This document shows positions 25,111 through 33,612 of a stretch of 64,000 nucleotides of DNA, piece by piece. The position numbers were made by a program, and so were the translations under genes. The stretch spans positions 1 through 64,000 of the forward strand of contig JALEKK010000031.1 of the NCBI GenBank assembly GCA_022769005.1. The letters run 5' to 3'. Origin of the DNA: Lachnospiraceae bacterium. Lineage in GTDB: Bacteria > Bacillota > Clostridia > Lachnospirales > Lachnospiraceae. The notes beneath the pieces are model-generated. The model was given only the letters and a program-made list of their open reading frames with translations, searched no databases and had not been told where the DNA came from. Each line of letters starts with the position of its first letter. The stretch's first letter is position 1.

Positions 25111-25151
25111 TTGACAGTTACAACGGAAAACGATATAATAATGGTTACAAC
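25111..25151 (+). promoter_or_regulatory. Consensus promoter with direct GTTACAAC repeats
   Basis: TTGACA (25111-25116), 17-base spacer, TATAAT (25134-25139): a perfect consensus. GTTACAAC occurs at 25117-25124 and again at 25144-25151, flanking the -10. This would let the nitroreductase be transcribed apart from the MarR-pirin unit, under another regulator. Confidence 0.7.
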
Positions 25152-25197
25152 ATAGAGTATTATAATCATAAAAATGTTTTAAGATCGGAGAATGAAA

Positions 25198-25770
25198 ATG
25201 AAACTTACGGAGATATTAGGAAAAAGAAGAAGCTATTACGGCTTAAACAAAGAACTTCCCGTATCGGAGGAAGAAGTAAAATCATTGCTTAAAGAAATTA
25301 CGGAGTCAGTTCCTGATGCATTTAATATGAAGAGTGCAAGAATTGCGGTTGCGCTCGGAAGTAAACAGGATGAACTCTGGGATCGTATTTATGATACTTT
25401 CGGAGGAAAGGTTCCAAAAGAAAAGATTGATTCATTTAAAGCTGCAGCCGGAACCGTATTGTATTTCTATGATGAGGATGTTGTGAAAGGCATGCAGGAA
25501 CAATTTCCGAGGTATGCCGAGAATTTCCCTGTATGGGCCAACCAGGCAAACGGAATGCTTCAGATTAACATTTGGACGGCTCTCAGAGAAATCGGAATAG
25601 GAGCAAACATTCAGCATTATAATCCTGTTATTGATGAGACGGTACGTGAGATGTTTAACCTTCCGGAAAGTTGGAAACTCATTGCACAGATGCCGTTCGG
25701 AGGAATTGTTTCAGAACCTGATCAGAAAGAAAAAGAAGAAATTGATAACAGAGTGAAATTCTTTCAATAA
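25198..25770 (+). CDS. Nitroreductase-family protein
   Basis: 190 residues from the ATG at 25198, seven bases after CGGAG; an ATG two codons earlier is too close to the site. Starts LTEILGKRRSYYGLNKELPV, the FMN-binding arginine region, and carries NFPVWANQANGMLQINIWTALREIGIG, the dimer helix and cofactor contact. Similar to the fatty-acid-repression type nitroreductases. It follows pirin by 94 bases with its own promoter and is closed by a terminator. Confidence 0.85.
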   Translation: MKLTEILGKRRSYYGLNKELPVSEEEVKSLLKEITESVPDAFNMKSARIAVALGSKQDELWDRIYDTFGGKVPKEKIDSFKAAAGTVLYFYDEDVVKGMQEQFPRYAENFPVWANQANGMLQINIWTALREIGIGANIQHYNPVIDETVREMFNLPESWKLIAQMPFGGIVSEPDQKEKEEIDNRVKFFQ

Positions 25771-25815
25771 ACATAAAAAACTTAAAAGATAAAATGATAT
25801 ATAAATAAGGCAAAG

Positions 25816-25854
25816 GCACGGATATCGACTTAATATCGGATATCCGTGCTTTTT
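25816..25854 (+). terminator. Intrinsic terminator after nitroreductase
   Basis: GCACGGATAT (25816-25825) and ATATCCGTGC (25840-25849) form a perfect stem followed by TTTTTA. Confidence 0.85.
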
Positions 25855-26066
25855 ATATGCCGCATGGAATGGCGGATCGGCGGATTGGATGGTATAATAT
25901 ATACAATATTAAGACAGTGTCAAGACAGTGTTACGTCGGACTGACAAAGCATATTTCAATATCGGTGGTAAAACTTAAGCAAAATCAAAACCCTGTGACA
26001 TTCAATATATGAGACGTATAAACAACAGTAACATATCGTAAAAGTTCACGCACGGAGGGAACGAAG

Positions 26067-27041
26067 ATGAAAAAACTTTATCTTGTAACCGGAGCAACGG
26101 GACATTTGGGAACAGTGCTTATTTCAGAACTGATTAAAAGGGGAGAAAATATACGTGCTCTTGTAAGAGCAGGCAAAGAAGGACAGGTACAGGGTGGTGT
26201 TGAAATATGTTTGGGTGATATAAGAGATAAGGAATCACTTAAAAGTTTCTTTAATCTCAAGGGGTATGATACGGTAACATTATTTCACTGTGCGGCAATT
26301 ATAGATATTACTTCCGGCAACAATTCCGCAGTATGGGACACAAATGTAAACGGAACAAAAAATATTATGGAATGGGCGTTAAATACCGGAGTCAATCGTG
26401 TTGTATATGTAAGTTCCGTACATGCCATTCCCGAATTGCCTAAGCCTGAAACGATAAAGGAAGTAAACTCTTTTTCTCCGGATGATGTTTACGGACAATA
26501 TGCCAAATCAAAAGCGGCAGCGGCACAAATTGTTTTGGATTACGCGAAAAAGGGTCTTAATGTGAGTATTGTTCATCCTTCCGGAATTATAGGTCCGGGA
26601 GATGTAAAGTTGAGTAATCATATGATTCGTACTCTTAAAGATATGGAAGTAGGAAAAATAAGAATAGCAATAAGCGGCGGTTATGACTTTGTGGACTCAA
26701 GAGATGTTGTCGAAGGAATACTTGCATGTGAGACTAAGGGGAAGCCCGGGGAATGTTATATATTGAACGGACATTATGTAAGTGTATCTAAACTATTAAA
26801 CATGGTTCGTAAGCTGTCCGGGAAAAAGCCCATAAGGAATATTATTCCATACGGACTTGTAAAATGGATAGCACCGGTGGTTGAGAAAGTTTCAATACTT
26901 CTTGGGGATAAACAGCCGCTTTTTACGCAATATTCTTTATATACGTTGCAGACAAATGCGAACTTCTCACACAGGAAGGCTGAAAATGAACTTGGATATG
27001 TTCCGAGGAGTATAAAAGAGTCCTTAAGGGATTCGCTGTAG
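26067..27041 (+). CDS. NAD-dependent epimerase/dehydratase (extended SDR)
   Basis: 324 residues, CGGAGGG upstream. GATGHLG (9-15) is the nucleotide-binding motif of extended short-chain dehydrogenases; the catalytic YxxxK is YGQYAKSK (about 147-154), with VYVSSVHAIPE before it. Probably acts on a hydroxy or keto group of a small metabolite or nucleotide sugar; family members include dihydroflavonol-4-reductase-like enzymes. It is monocistronic, so context does not help. Confidence 0.83.
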   Translation: MKKLYLVTGATGHLGTVLISELIKRGENIRALVRAGKEGQVQGGVEICLGDIRDKESLKSFFNLKGYDTVTLFHCAAIIDITSGNNSAVWDTNVNGTKNIMEWALNTGVNRVVYVSSVHAIPELPKPETIKEVNSFSPDDVYGQYAKSKAAAAQIVLDYAKKGLNVSIVHPSGIIGPGDVKLSNHMIRTLKDMEVGKIRIAISGGYDFVDSRDVVEGILACETKGKPGECYILNGHYVSVSKLLNMVRKLSGKKPIRNIIPYGLVKWIAPVVEKVSILLGDKQPLFTQYSLYTLQTNANFSHRKAENELGYVPRSIKESLRDSL

Positions 27042-27224
27042 ATGTATGTACTCCGCGGGAATAACAGTAATTAAATGCGTATATATAGTGATTTTCAATA
27101 TATATGCATTTAATTAAACACATTTTGATATTTTTTATCAATGTGTGTTTGTAATATTGATAACGATAATATAAAAAGAAAACTTAGAATAATTAATAAT
27201 TAACCGATAAATATTTTTAAGAAG

Positions 27225-27256
27225 ATAAGCGGCGGATAATCCGCCGCTTATTTTTG
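27225..27256 (+). terminator. GC-rich terminator in the SDR-bile salt hydrolase gap
   Basis: ATAAGCGGCGGA (27225-27236) and TCCGCCGCTTAT (27240-27251) form a perfect 12-bp stem with a 3-base loop and a following T-run. The rest of the 313-base gap is AT-rich and holds nothing else I can name. Confidence 0.85.
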
Positions 27257-27354
27257 CCTTTCTTAATATAAAATCAACAATAAATTCATAATTAAGAACT
27301 ATAATAGTAAGCAGATTGATAATTTAAATAATGTTATGACAGGAGGTGTTTGAT

Positions 27355-28332
27355 ATGTGTACATGTGCGACATATAAAACAAAAAACCACTATTTCGGAC
27401 GAAACCTTGATTTGGAATTTTCGTATAATGAGACCGTTACGATTACTCCGAGAAATTTTCCGATTCCGTTCAGAACAAAGGAAACATTAAGAAATCATTA
27501 TTCAATTATCGGAATGGCGTTTGTAAATAAGGGCTTTCCGTTATATTATGATGCGACGAACGAATTCGGACTTTCAATGGCCGGATTAAATTTCCCGGGA
27601 AACGGTTATTTTGAAGCTCCGAAGGAAGATGAAAAGGACAATATTTCGCCGTTTGAATTTATTCCGTGGATTCTGTCTCAGTGTCGTAATGTTGACGAGG
27701 CCGAAAAGTTAATAAAAAGAATTCGTTTGGCGGATATTCCTTTCAGCAAAGAACTTCCGATAACTCCGCTTCACTGGATGGTTGCCGACAGAGACAGGTC
27801 TGTTGTTGTAGAGTCAGTAAAAGACGGGCTGCATATATATGATAATCCGGTGGGAGTAATGACAAATAATCCTACATTTGATATTCAGTTATTCAGACTT
27901 AATGACTACCGCCATGTTTCCGCTGCCGCCTCGCCGGATTCGTTTGCTCCGGGTCTGTCTTTGAATGAGTACAGCCGCGGTATGGGAGGCATCGGAATAC
28001 CGGGAGATCTTTCTTCGGGATCTCGTTTTGTCAAAGCCGCATTTACAAAGATGAATTCCGTTTCGGAGGATACGGAAGAATCATCGGTAAGCCAGTTTTT
28101 CCATATTCTTGGCTCAGTCGAACAACAGAGAGGATGCTGTGACCTCGGAGACGGAAAATATGAAATCACAATATATTCTTCATGCTGTAATACCGATAAA
28201 GGAATTTATTATTACAGAACATACGATAACAGCCAAATATCGGCAGTGGATATGAATAACGAAAATTTGGACGGAAATGAGCTTATATCATATCCTTTGG
28301 AGGATAAACAGCAAATTAAACGGATAAATTAA
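27355..28332 (+). CDS. bsh: Bile salt hydrolase (choloylglycine hydrolase family)
   Basis: 325 residues from the ATG at 27355, chosen because AGGAGGT is 7 bases upstream and because it places the catalytic cysteine at position 2 (MCTCATYKT), which becomes the N-terminal nucleophile after removal of Met. Other active-site residues: R16 and D19 in GRNLDLEFS, the asparagine in MTNNPTFDIQL, and the arginine in LSSGSRFVKAAF. These match bile salt hydrolases more than penicillin V acylases. It deconjugates taurine or glycine bile salts and implies an intestinal habitat. It is cytoplasmic, with no signal peptide. Confidence 0.87.
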   Translation: MCTCATYKTKNHYFGRNLDLEFSYNETVTITPRNFPIPFRTKETLRNHYSIIGMAFVNKGFPLYYDATNEFGLSMAGLNFPGNGYFEAPKEDEKDNISPFEFIPWILSQCRNVDEAEKLIKRIRLADIPFSKELPITPLHWMVADRDRSVVVESVKDGLHIYDNPVGVMTNNPTFDIQLFRLNDYRHVSAAASPDSFAPGLSLNEYSRGMGGIGIPGDLSSGSRFVKAAFTKMNSVSEDTEESSVSQFFHILGSVEQQRGCCDLGDGKYEITIYSSCCNTDKGIYYYRTYDNSQISAVDMNNENLDGNELISYPLEDKQQIKRIN

Positions 28333-28392
28333 ATATTTCTCTGTTATGCTCTCTTATATAGCTGATAAGATTTCTTAATCGGAGGCTTTAAC

Positions 28393-28881
28393 ATGTACCA
28401 TATATATGACTACAACTCTCCGTTGGGTAAAATGATGTTGGAATCTGATGAAAAGTATCTGACGGGGATTTGGTTTTACGGCGGAAAATATTTCGGAGAA
28501 TCAAATGCAAAAGAACGAACCGAAAGGTGTACTCCGGTTATTGCGGAAGCCGTCAGCTGGCTGAACAGGTACTTTAAGGGAGAAAATCCGCCTCCTTTTT
28601 CCGAGTTTCGCATGACGGGATCTGATTTTCAGGTTGCGGTATGGAAAGTTCTTCTGAGCATACCGTACGGAGAAACCGTTTCATATAGGGATATTGCCTT
28701 GAGGCTTGAACGGGAAAGGGGAGCCCGTATGTCGTGTCAGGCGGTAGGTAATGCGGTGGGGCACAACAAAATATCAATAATAATTCCCTGTCACCGCGTA
28801 ATCGGAACGGACGGAAGCTTAAGGGGGTATGCCGGAGGCATTGACAGAAAGATGGCATTATTGAATTTGGAGAAGGGATAA
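28393..28881 (+). CDS. ogt: Methylated-DNA-protein-cysteine methyltransferase
   Basis: 162 residues. The helix-turn-helix region (VLLSIPYGETVSYRDIALRL) and the active site IIIPCHRVIG with the alkyl-accepting cysteine are clear. The arginine finger (RMSCQAVGNAVG) is present. It repairs O6-methylguanine by suicide transfer. CGGAGG lies upstream. It lies 60 bases after the bile salt hydrolase gene and may be cotranscribed. Confidence 0.93.
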   Translation: MYHIYDYNSPLGKMMLESDEKYLTGIWFYGGKYFGESNAKERTERCTPVIAEAVSWLNRYFKGENPPPFSEFRMTGSDFQVAVWKVLLSIPYGETVSYRDIALRLERERGARMSCQAVGNAVGHNKISIIIPCHRVIGTDGSLRGYAGGIDRKMALLNLEKG

Positions 28882-28929
28882 ATATTTATTATTTTAAGGT
28901 TCGACACTTTTTACGTGATGACGTATTTA

Positions 28930-28962
28930 TTGACAAATAACATATTATGTATAATATGTTAT
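28930..28962 (+). promoter_or_regulatory. Palindrome beside a TTGACA ahead of a surface-protein gene
   Basis: TTGACA at 28930-28935 is followed by ATAACATATTA (28937-28947), four bases, and the exact complement (28952-28962). TATAAT at 28950-28955 is only 14 bases from the TTGACA, too short for a classical promoter, so the palindrome may be an operator or may enforce weak or activated transcription. Confidence 0.5.
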
Positions 28963-29030
28963 ATAAAACTATTTTGGGGATGGTTTTTGCAGTTTACATA
29001 TAGATAAGTCAAAGCGTAAGGAGGATATCT

Positions 29031-30713
29031 ATGACAAAAGGATTGAAAGCTACATGGCTGTTCCCTTTATTATTTATTATAGTGCTGTGTTGGTCTGTCA
29101 TTGCAAGTGCCGCCAAGGTATCTGCCGCGGATTCCGTAAACGGTGAAACATCCGGCGGAAGTCTGATGTGTGCAGTGGGAGATGAAGTAAACGACAAGGT
29201 GGAAAATGTTACAATCACCCATGAAAAAAGAGACTATAACGGAGCGTCAGCGGATTGGCAGGTTAATAATTACCAATATGTGTTTTTAAGAATGAAGGGT
29301 GTTATTAACAATAAGTCAGGTGAAATAAGAGAAGGAGATTATTTCACGGTTAAGTTGGACAGGAAATTGAGACCTAACGGAATTATTGATGAAAACGATG
29401 TTTCGGGACTTATTCCTTATCTTACATATGAAAAAGACGGAGAAGTTCATATGCTTGCGGTTCCTGATTACAACAGGAATACAAAAACAATAAAATATTT
29501 TTTCACAAAGGACATTGAAAATATAGCCGAAGGTGAGATTAATCTTACATTTGCGGATTTTCCGGATTTAAATGAAGTAAAGGATAACGGTAACTATTCG
29601 TTTACCAACTCATATGCCGGTAAGAATTATACATACGGCTATGACATTCTGTGGTCGGAACCGTTGCCTGAAAAAGACAGCGTCAGTGAGAAGACGGCAA
29701 AATCAATCGCCATGATAACAAATGTAAGTATTGATTCTTCCGGCAATAATGCCGTGTATACTCACAGAGCATACGGTGAGATTTATAATGCGGATGACAA
29801 TGATGAAATTTCGATAACATGGAACGGAAGCGCCGAATTTACGGATAATACAAAGTTTAAAATCTATGGGTTGACGGAACAAAATGTTGACAGTTTCGGT
29901 GTCGATACTTCAAATTTAGAAAACGTAACGGATAAATTCCGATTTACGCGTACGGGTGCAAAATCCGTTGCATATGACGCAAAAATCGGAGATGTTGGAT
30001 ACAGAGCATTTTTGGTGGAATTGGAGAATCCGTTTAATCTTAATGACGGTATAACTTCTCATGTCGGATTTAAGATACAGGGCGGCAGAGATGCGGGCGT
30101 AACAACATTTATTGCAAAAGAATATTTTGAAAATGCAAGGGCGGCAATAGTTAACAGATATCCCGTTCCGTGTCGTGAAGTGCGTCAGTTGGAAATTACA
30201 AAGGTTGATTCAAAAGACAATTCCAAAACTTTGCCGGGAGCTCATTTTGACCTTTATGAAATAAAAGACGGTGAAATGAGTACGGTTCCTTTAAAAAGTC
30301 TTGTGACTGACAGTGACGGAAAAATATTTATTGACGAAATTGATTACGATAAAAAATATGCGCTGGTTGAAACAAAGGCTCCGGAAGGGTATGTTATCGA
30401 CAATACCCCGACGGAAATAGATCCGGAAAAACTCGGTAAAGATACGGCAACCGTAAGCATTGTCGTAAAGAACAGTCCTGAGGGCGGGACAGGTGAAGAG
30501 CCGCCGGCTCCGTCTCCGTCTGATCCGTTGCCGCCGGAGCCTTCGGATAAAACCGTCGGAAACAACGGCTTGGAATTAAAGAATACAACAGTAAGTCCTT
30601 CAACGGGTGACAGACAAAATACTGTTTTCTATGTATATACAGCCGTAATTTCTGTTGCGATTGCGGCAGTAGGCTTACTTGTAATAAAAAATAAAATGAA
30701 TAAAAGTAAATAA
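29031..30713 (+). CDS. Sortase-anchored surface protein with one Cna-B domain
   Basis: 560 residues, AAGGAGG upstream. Signal peptide about 1-33 (LFPLLFIIVLCWSVIASAAK). A beta-rich region (about 60-380), possibly adhesin Ig-like, is followed by a Cna-B domain at about 385-480 (LEITKVDSKDNSKTLPGAHF, ETKAPEGYVID). A proline-rich linker (PPAPSPSDPLPPEP) and the sorting signal SPSTGD near 523, a hydrophobic helix and NKMNKSK end the protein. It should be linked to the cell wall; the ligand is unknown. Confidence 0.83.
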   Translation: MTKGLKATWLFPLLFIIVLCWSVIASAAKVSAADSVNGETSGGSLMCAVGDEVNDKVENVTITHEKRDYNGASADWQVNNYQYVFLRMKGVINNKSGEIREGDYFTVKLDRKLRPNGIIDENDVSGLIPYLTYEKDGEVHMLAVPDYNRNTKTIKYFFTKDIENIAEGEINLTFADFPDLNEVKDNGNYSFTNSYAGKNYTYGYDILWSEPLPEKDSVSEKTAKSIAMITNVSIDSSGNNAVYTHRAYGEIYNADDNDEISITWNGSAEFTDNTKFKIYGLTEQNVDSFGVDTSNLENVTDKFRFTRTGAKSVAYDAKIGDVGYRAFLVELENPFNLNDGITSHVGFKIQGGRDAGVTTFIAKEYFENARAAIVNRYPVPCREVRQLEITKVDSKDNSKTLPGAHFDLYEIKDGEMSTVPLKSLVTDSDGKIFIDEIDYDKKYALVETKAPEGYVIDNTPTEIDPEKLGKDTATVSIVVKNSPEGGTGEEPPAPSPSDPLPPEPSDKTVGNNGLELKNTTVSPSTGDRQNTVFYVYTAVISVAIAAVGLLVIKNKMNKSK

Positions 30714-30781
30714 GAGAAATTAAAATTTTAAAATAAAAAGTTTGGGAAAGCGATTATAGGGTATTAATCAAAAACTTTCAG

Positions 30782-30820
30782 GCAGAGACATACAGATATG
30801 AAGGAATGTCTCTGCTTTTT
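30782..30820 (+). terminator. Intrinsic terminator
   Basis: GCAGAGACA (30782-30790) pairs with TGTCTCTGC (30807-30815), followed by TTTTTA. Confidence 0.85.
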
Positions 30821-30989
30821 ATATAAATTTTATATAATATTAACAGAACATATAAATAATAAAAAATATCGATTGAGTATATAATAATATATATTATTAT
30901 ATACATAGGGATAAATGTTAAGACTAAATCGACATGTTGTAATGTTTTTTGTTCTAACAGATTTGTTTTGGGGAAAGGAAGTGTGTAAC

Positions 30990-32501
30990 ATGAATATGTT
31001 TTCAAAAAAGGGGAGAACCGTTATGTTAACGGCAGCAGCAACAGGAGTAACATTCGGAGCAACTATGTTTGCACCGGTAATACCTGCTTTTGCCGAGACT
31101 GTAACGGTAAAAACTGCTGACGAGCTTAAAAATGCTCTTAATAACGGAGCGGATTCCATAGTAGTAGGTTCCGACATAGAAGGTTCTTTTGAGGTAAAGA
31201 GTGATACATCCATAGATCTCGGAGGTAATACAGTTAACTCATCGGGACATGCATTTATCGTGGATAAGGGTGCCAATGCTACAATCACCAACGGTACAAT
31301 TACGGCGGGGAATAAAGATGCTGCGGTATACAATAACGGATATACTACATTAAATGTTAATATAACTCGTACGACTTCAGGTTCGAACTCATACTATGCA
31401 ATTCTTAATCACGGTGAAATGACCATTAACGGAGGAACGATTCAGGCTCCGGAGGACAGCAAGTCCAGCCTTATAGAAAACGGATATTACAGTTACAAGA
31501 GCACAGATCCGAACTCCGGACATGTTGAAGGTGTTAATGCGGCAGAGCCTACACTTACAATTAACGGCGGAAACTTTTCCGGCGGTTTGATAGGTATAAA
31601 GACAGATGAAGGCGGTGTAACAACTATTAATGATGGAAAGTTTATCAACAGTGACGTTGTGGTTCAGAACTGGAACAAGACCACGATTAATGGCGGTGAA
31701 TTTGAGTCAACGGGACCGGAAGCCATTCTCTATTCAGGATTATATAACGATAAGACCGCAGGCGAGTTAAATATTGAGGGTGGTAAGTTTACAGGTGCTT
31801 CTCTTGTAGCTGCAAGCGATCAATATACAAAAGGTGCAAGTGTTACTTTAAACAATGCCGATATTACGGGAGTCGATAAGTTATTTAACAGAGATACAAC
31901 CGAAAATAAACCGACATTGGATGCCGGAGACAATAATGAAATGCCTCAGGTTACATCAGCTGAGGTTCATGATGTTATTAACTGGGATGACAAGGATGAC
32001 CAAGACGGAGTAAGACCTACGGTTGAGCAGATAAAGAAAATGTTAACGGTTAAGGATAAAAACGGCAATCCTTTAAATGCAACCATAGATGTAACGGTTG
32101 ATCCGGATAATCCAAACAGATATTTAATAACATTTGTATACAGCGCTGATAAGTTTAACAGCGACGGAAGTCCTGCAGAGCTTCCGGATGGCGTAGAGCT
32201 TACATTTGACAAAGATGAACTCAAAAATGCGGGATATACCGTTGGTTATAACGGAAACTTCAGGACGTTTTCTCATATTCCGGAAGTTGTAGAGACGGAA
32301 GAAACCGAAAAAACCGATACTAAGGAAACAGAGAGCGACGTTGAATTGAAAAAGGCGGACGATGTTTCATATTCAACATCGACTGCAGTAAGCCCTAAAA
32401 CAGGCGACAAATCAGCCGTTGCATTATATACTTTAATTGCGGTATCTGCAGCGGGAGCATGTGCAGTTGCCTGGACAATTAAAAGAAAACTTGAGAAATA
32501 A
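30990..32501 (+). CDS. Sortase-anchored surface protein with right-handed beta-helix-like repeats
   Basis: 503 residues from the ATG at 30990 (AAAGGAAG upstream); an in-frame TTG/ATG about 25 codons earlier lacks a site. Signal peptide MNMFSKKGRTVMLTAAATG to AFAE. Residues about 50-330 have short repeats of the type TINGGTI, TINGGNF, TINDGKF, TINGGEF, as in pectate lyase-like beta-helices. A second domain (about 345-440) and an acidic linker lead to SPKTGD near 468, a membrane helix and KRKLEK. No catalytic lyase residues recognised, so an adhesin is more likely than an enzyme. Confidence 0.82.
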   Translation: MNMFSKKGRTVMLTAAATGVTFGATMFAPVIPAFAETVTVKTADELKNALNNGADSIVVGSDIEGSFEVKSDTSIDLGGNTVNSSGHAFIVDKGANATITNGTITAGNKDAAVYNNGYTTLNVNITRTTSGSNSYYAILNHGEMTINGGTIQAPEDSKSSLIENGYYSYKSTDPNSGHVEGVNAAEPTLTINGGNFSGGLIGIKTDEGGVTTINDGKFINSDVVVQNWNKTTINGGEFESTGPEAILYSGLYNDKTAGELNIEGGKFTGASLVAASDQYTKGASVTLNNADITGVDKLFNRDTTENKPTLDAGDNNEMPQVTSAEVHDVINWDDKDDQDGVRPTVEQIKKMLTVKDKNGNPLNATIDVTVDPDNPNRYLITFVYSADKFNSDGSPAELPDGVELTFDKDELKNAGYTVGYNGNFRTFSHIPEVVETEETEKTDTKETESDVELKKADDVSYSTSTAVSPKTGDKSAVALYTLIAVSAAGACAVAWTIKRKLEK

Positions 32502-32535
32502 TACATTTTAATTTCGAGTAAAACCGTGTAGTGGG

Positions 32536-32585
32536 AAAAGACCATATAAAGCATTTTCAAAATGCTTTATATGGTCTTTTTTATT
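32536..32585 (+). terminator. Very long perfect-stem terminator
   Basis: 32536-32557 is almost the exact complement of 32559-32580 (centre at 32558): AAAAGACCATATAAAGCA on one arm. T-runs follow. Bidirectional activity is possible. Confidence 0.8.
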
Positions 32586-32617
32586 TTCTTATAGGATATT
32601 CAGATTTCCGTGACGAA

Positions 32618-32635
32618 TGTAACAATTATATTACA
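32618..32635 (+). promoter_or_regulatory. TGTAAC...ATTACA inverted element upstream of the methyltransferase-ABC operon
   Basis: TGTAACAATTATATTACA: TGTAACA and TATTACA are inverted with one mismatch. The first 13 bases are identical to the element at 5139. No well-spaced promoter was found around it. Confidence 0.4.
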
Positions 32636-32745
32636 AATGAAGGCGGTATATTATTTAACAATTTATCCTATGTGGGGGCATCCCCGGGGATATCTTTTAT
32701 ACGATACTGTTAAATATGTTAATTAATCGGAAAGGAGAGACAATT

Positions 32746-33552
32746 ATGGATTTGTCGTATATTAAAGAGCATTGGACAAAGCGCGTAAATGATGACAGAT
32801 TATCATGTATTAACGCATGGAACAGTTCGGCTAAAGATTATATTTACGACGGTTCGGTAAATTTTGAAAATAATTCTTTTTTAAAATTTATGCGGGATAA
32901 AGTTAAATTTACATCCGAAATGAATGTTTTGGACATAGGCTGCGGTGCGGGAGCATACTCTGTCGCCGTGGCGCCGGAAGTCAGAAAAGTCGTGGGGGTG
33001 GATTTTTCCCCGGAGATGTTAAAAGAGGCAAAATCCGCGGCTGAGCGGAACGGAATAAGTAACGCGGAATTTATAAGACGCGATTGGTATTATTGCGACG
33101 AAAATGAATTCAAATCGCAATATGATATTGTATTTGCGCATACGACGCCTGCAATTTCCGATTATAACTCATTAATGAAAATGATGTACGCCTCAAGAAA
33201 ATATTGTTTTTTATGCATGCCGGCAAGACGAAGCGATGAAATACTCGACAGCCTGAGACTGATGCTCGGAATGAAAAAACCTAATACGGATGAATCTGCG
33301 GCTTTTATATTTGATACCGTTTGGCTGAACGGTTGTAATCCGGAAACTGTTTATGAGAATAAAACATGGAACTCAAGGAAAACCTTTGATGATGCGGTGA
33401 CGTGGTATCTGGGAAGGCTTAAAGAAGAAAAATGTTTAAATGAGAAGGAAGAAGAATCTGTTATACGCTTTCTTTCCAATGTGAGCATTAACGGTTATGT
33501 TTCGGAAACAATTAAAACCACTCTTGTCAGTTTTTTCTGGGAATTTAAGTAA
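32746..33552 (+). CDS. Class I SAM-dependent methyltransferase
   Basis: 268 residues from the ATG at 32746, after AAAGGAGAG. Motif I is VLDIGCGAGAYS (about 61-72), with VVGVDFSPEMLKEA as motif post-I and FIRRDWYY after it. The C-terminal half is unusual for a generic methyltransferase, with WYLGRLKEEKCLNEKEEES. It heads a cluster with a FecCD/FecE/FecB-like importer and FmdE, an arrangement repeated in anaerobes, so it may modify or sense a metal chelate. The substrate is unknown. Confidence 0.78.
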   Translation: MDLSYIKEHWTKRVNDDRLSCINAWNSSAKDYIYDGSVNFENNSFLKFMRDKVKFTSEMNVLDIGCGAGAYSVAVAPEVRKVVGVDFSPEMLKEAKSAAERNGISNAEFIRRDWYYCDENEFKSQYDIVFAHTTPAISDYNSLMKMMYASRKYCFLCMPARRSDEILDSLRLMLGMKKPNTDESAAFIFDTVWLNGCNPETVYENKTWNSRKTFDDAVTWYLGRLKEEKCLNEKEEESVIRFLSNVSINGYVSETIKTTLVSFFWEFK

Positions 33553-33612
33553 CGGTAAATACAAAATGTCTGTTACGAAACATGAAAATTTTGTAATTAC
33601 ATGGAGGTAAGT

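Noticed and set aside
30915-30989. Extended start of the beta-helix surface protein
   Set aside because: The extra 25 residues would precede a normal signal peptide and have no ribosome site.
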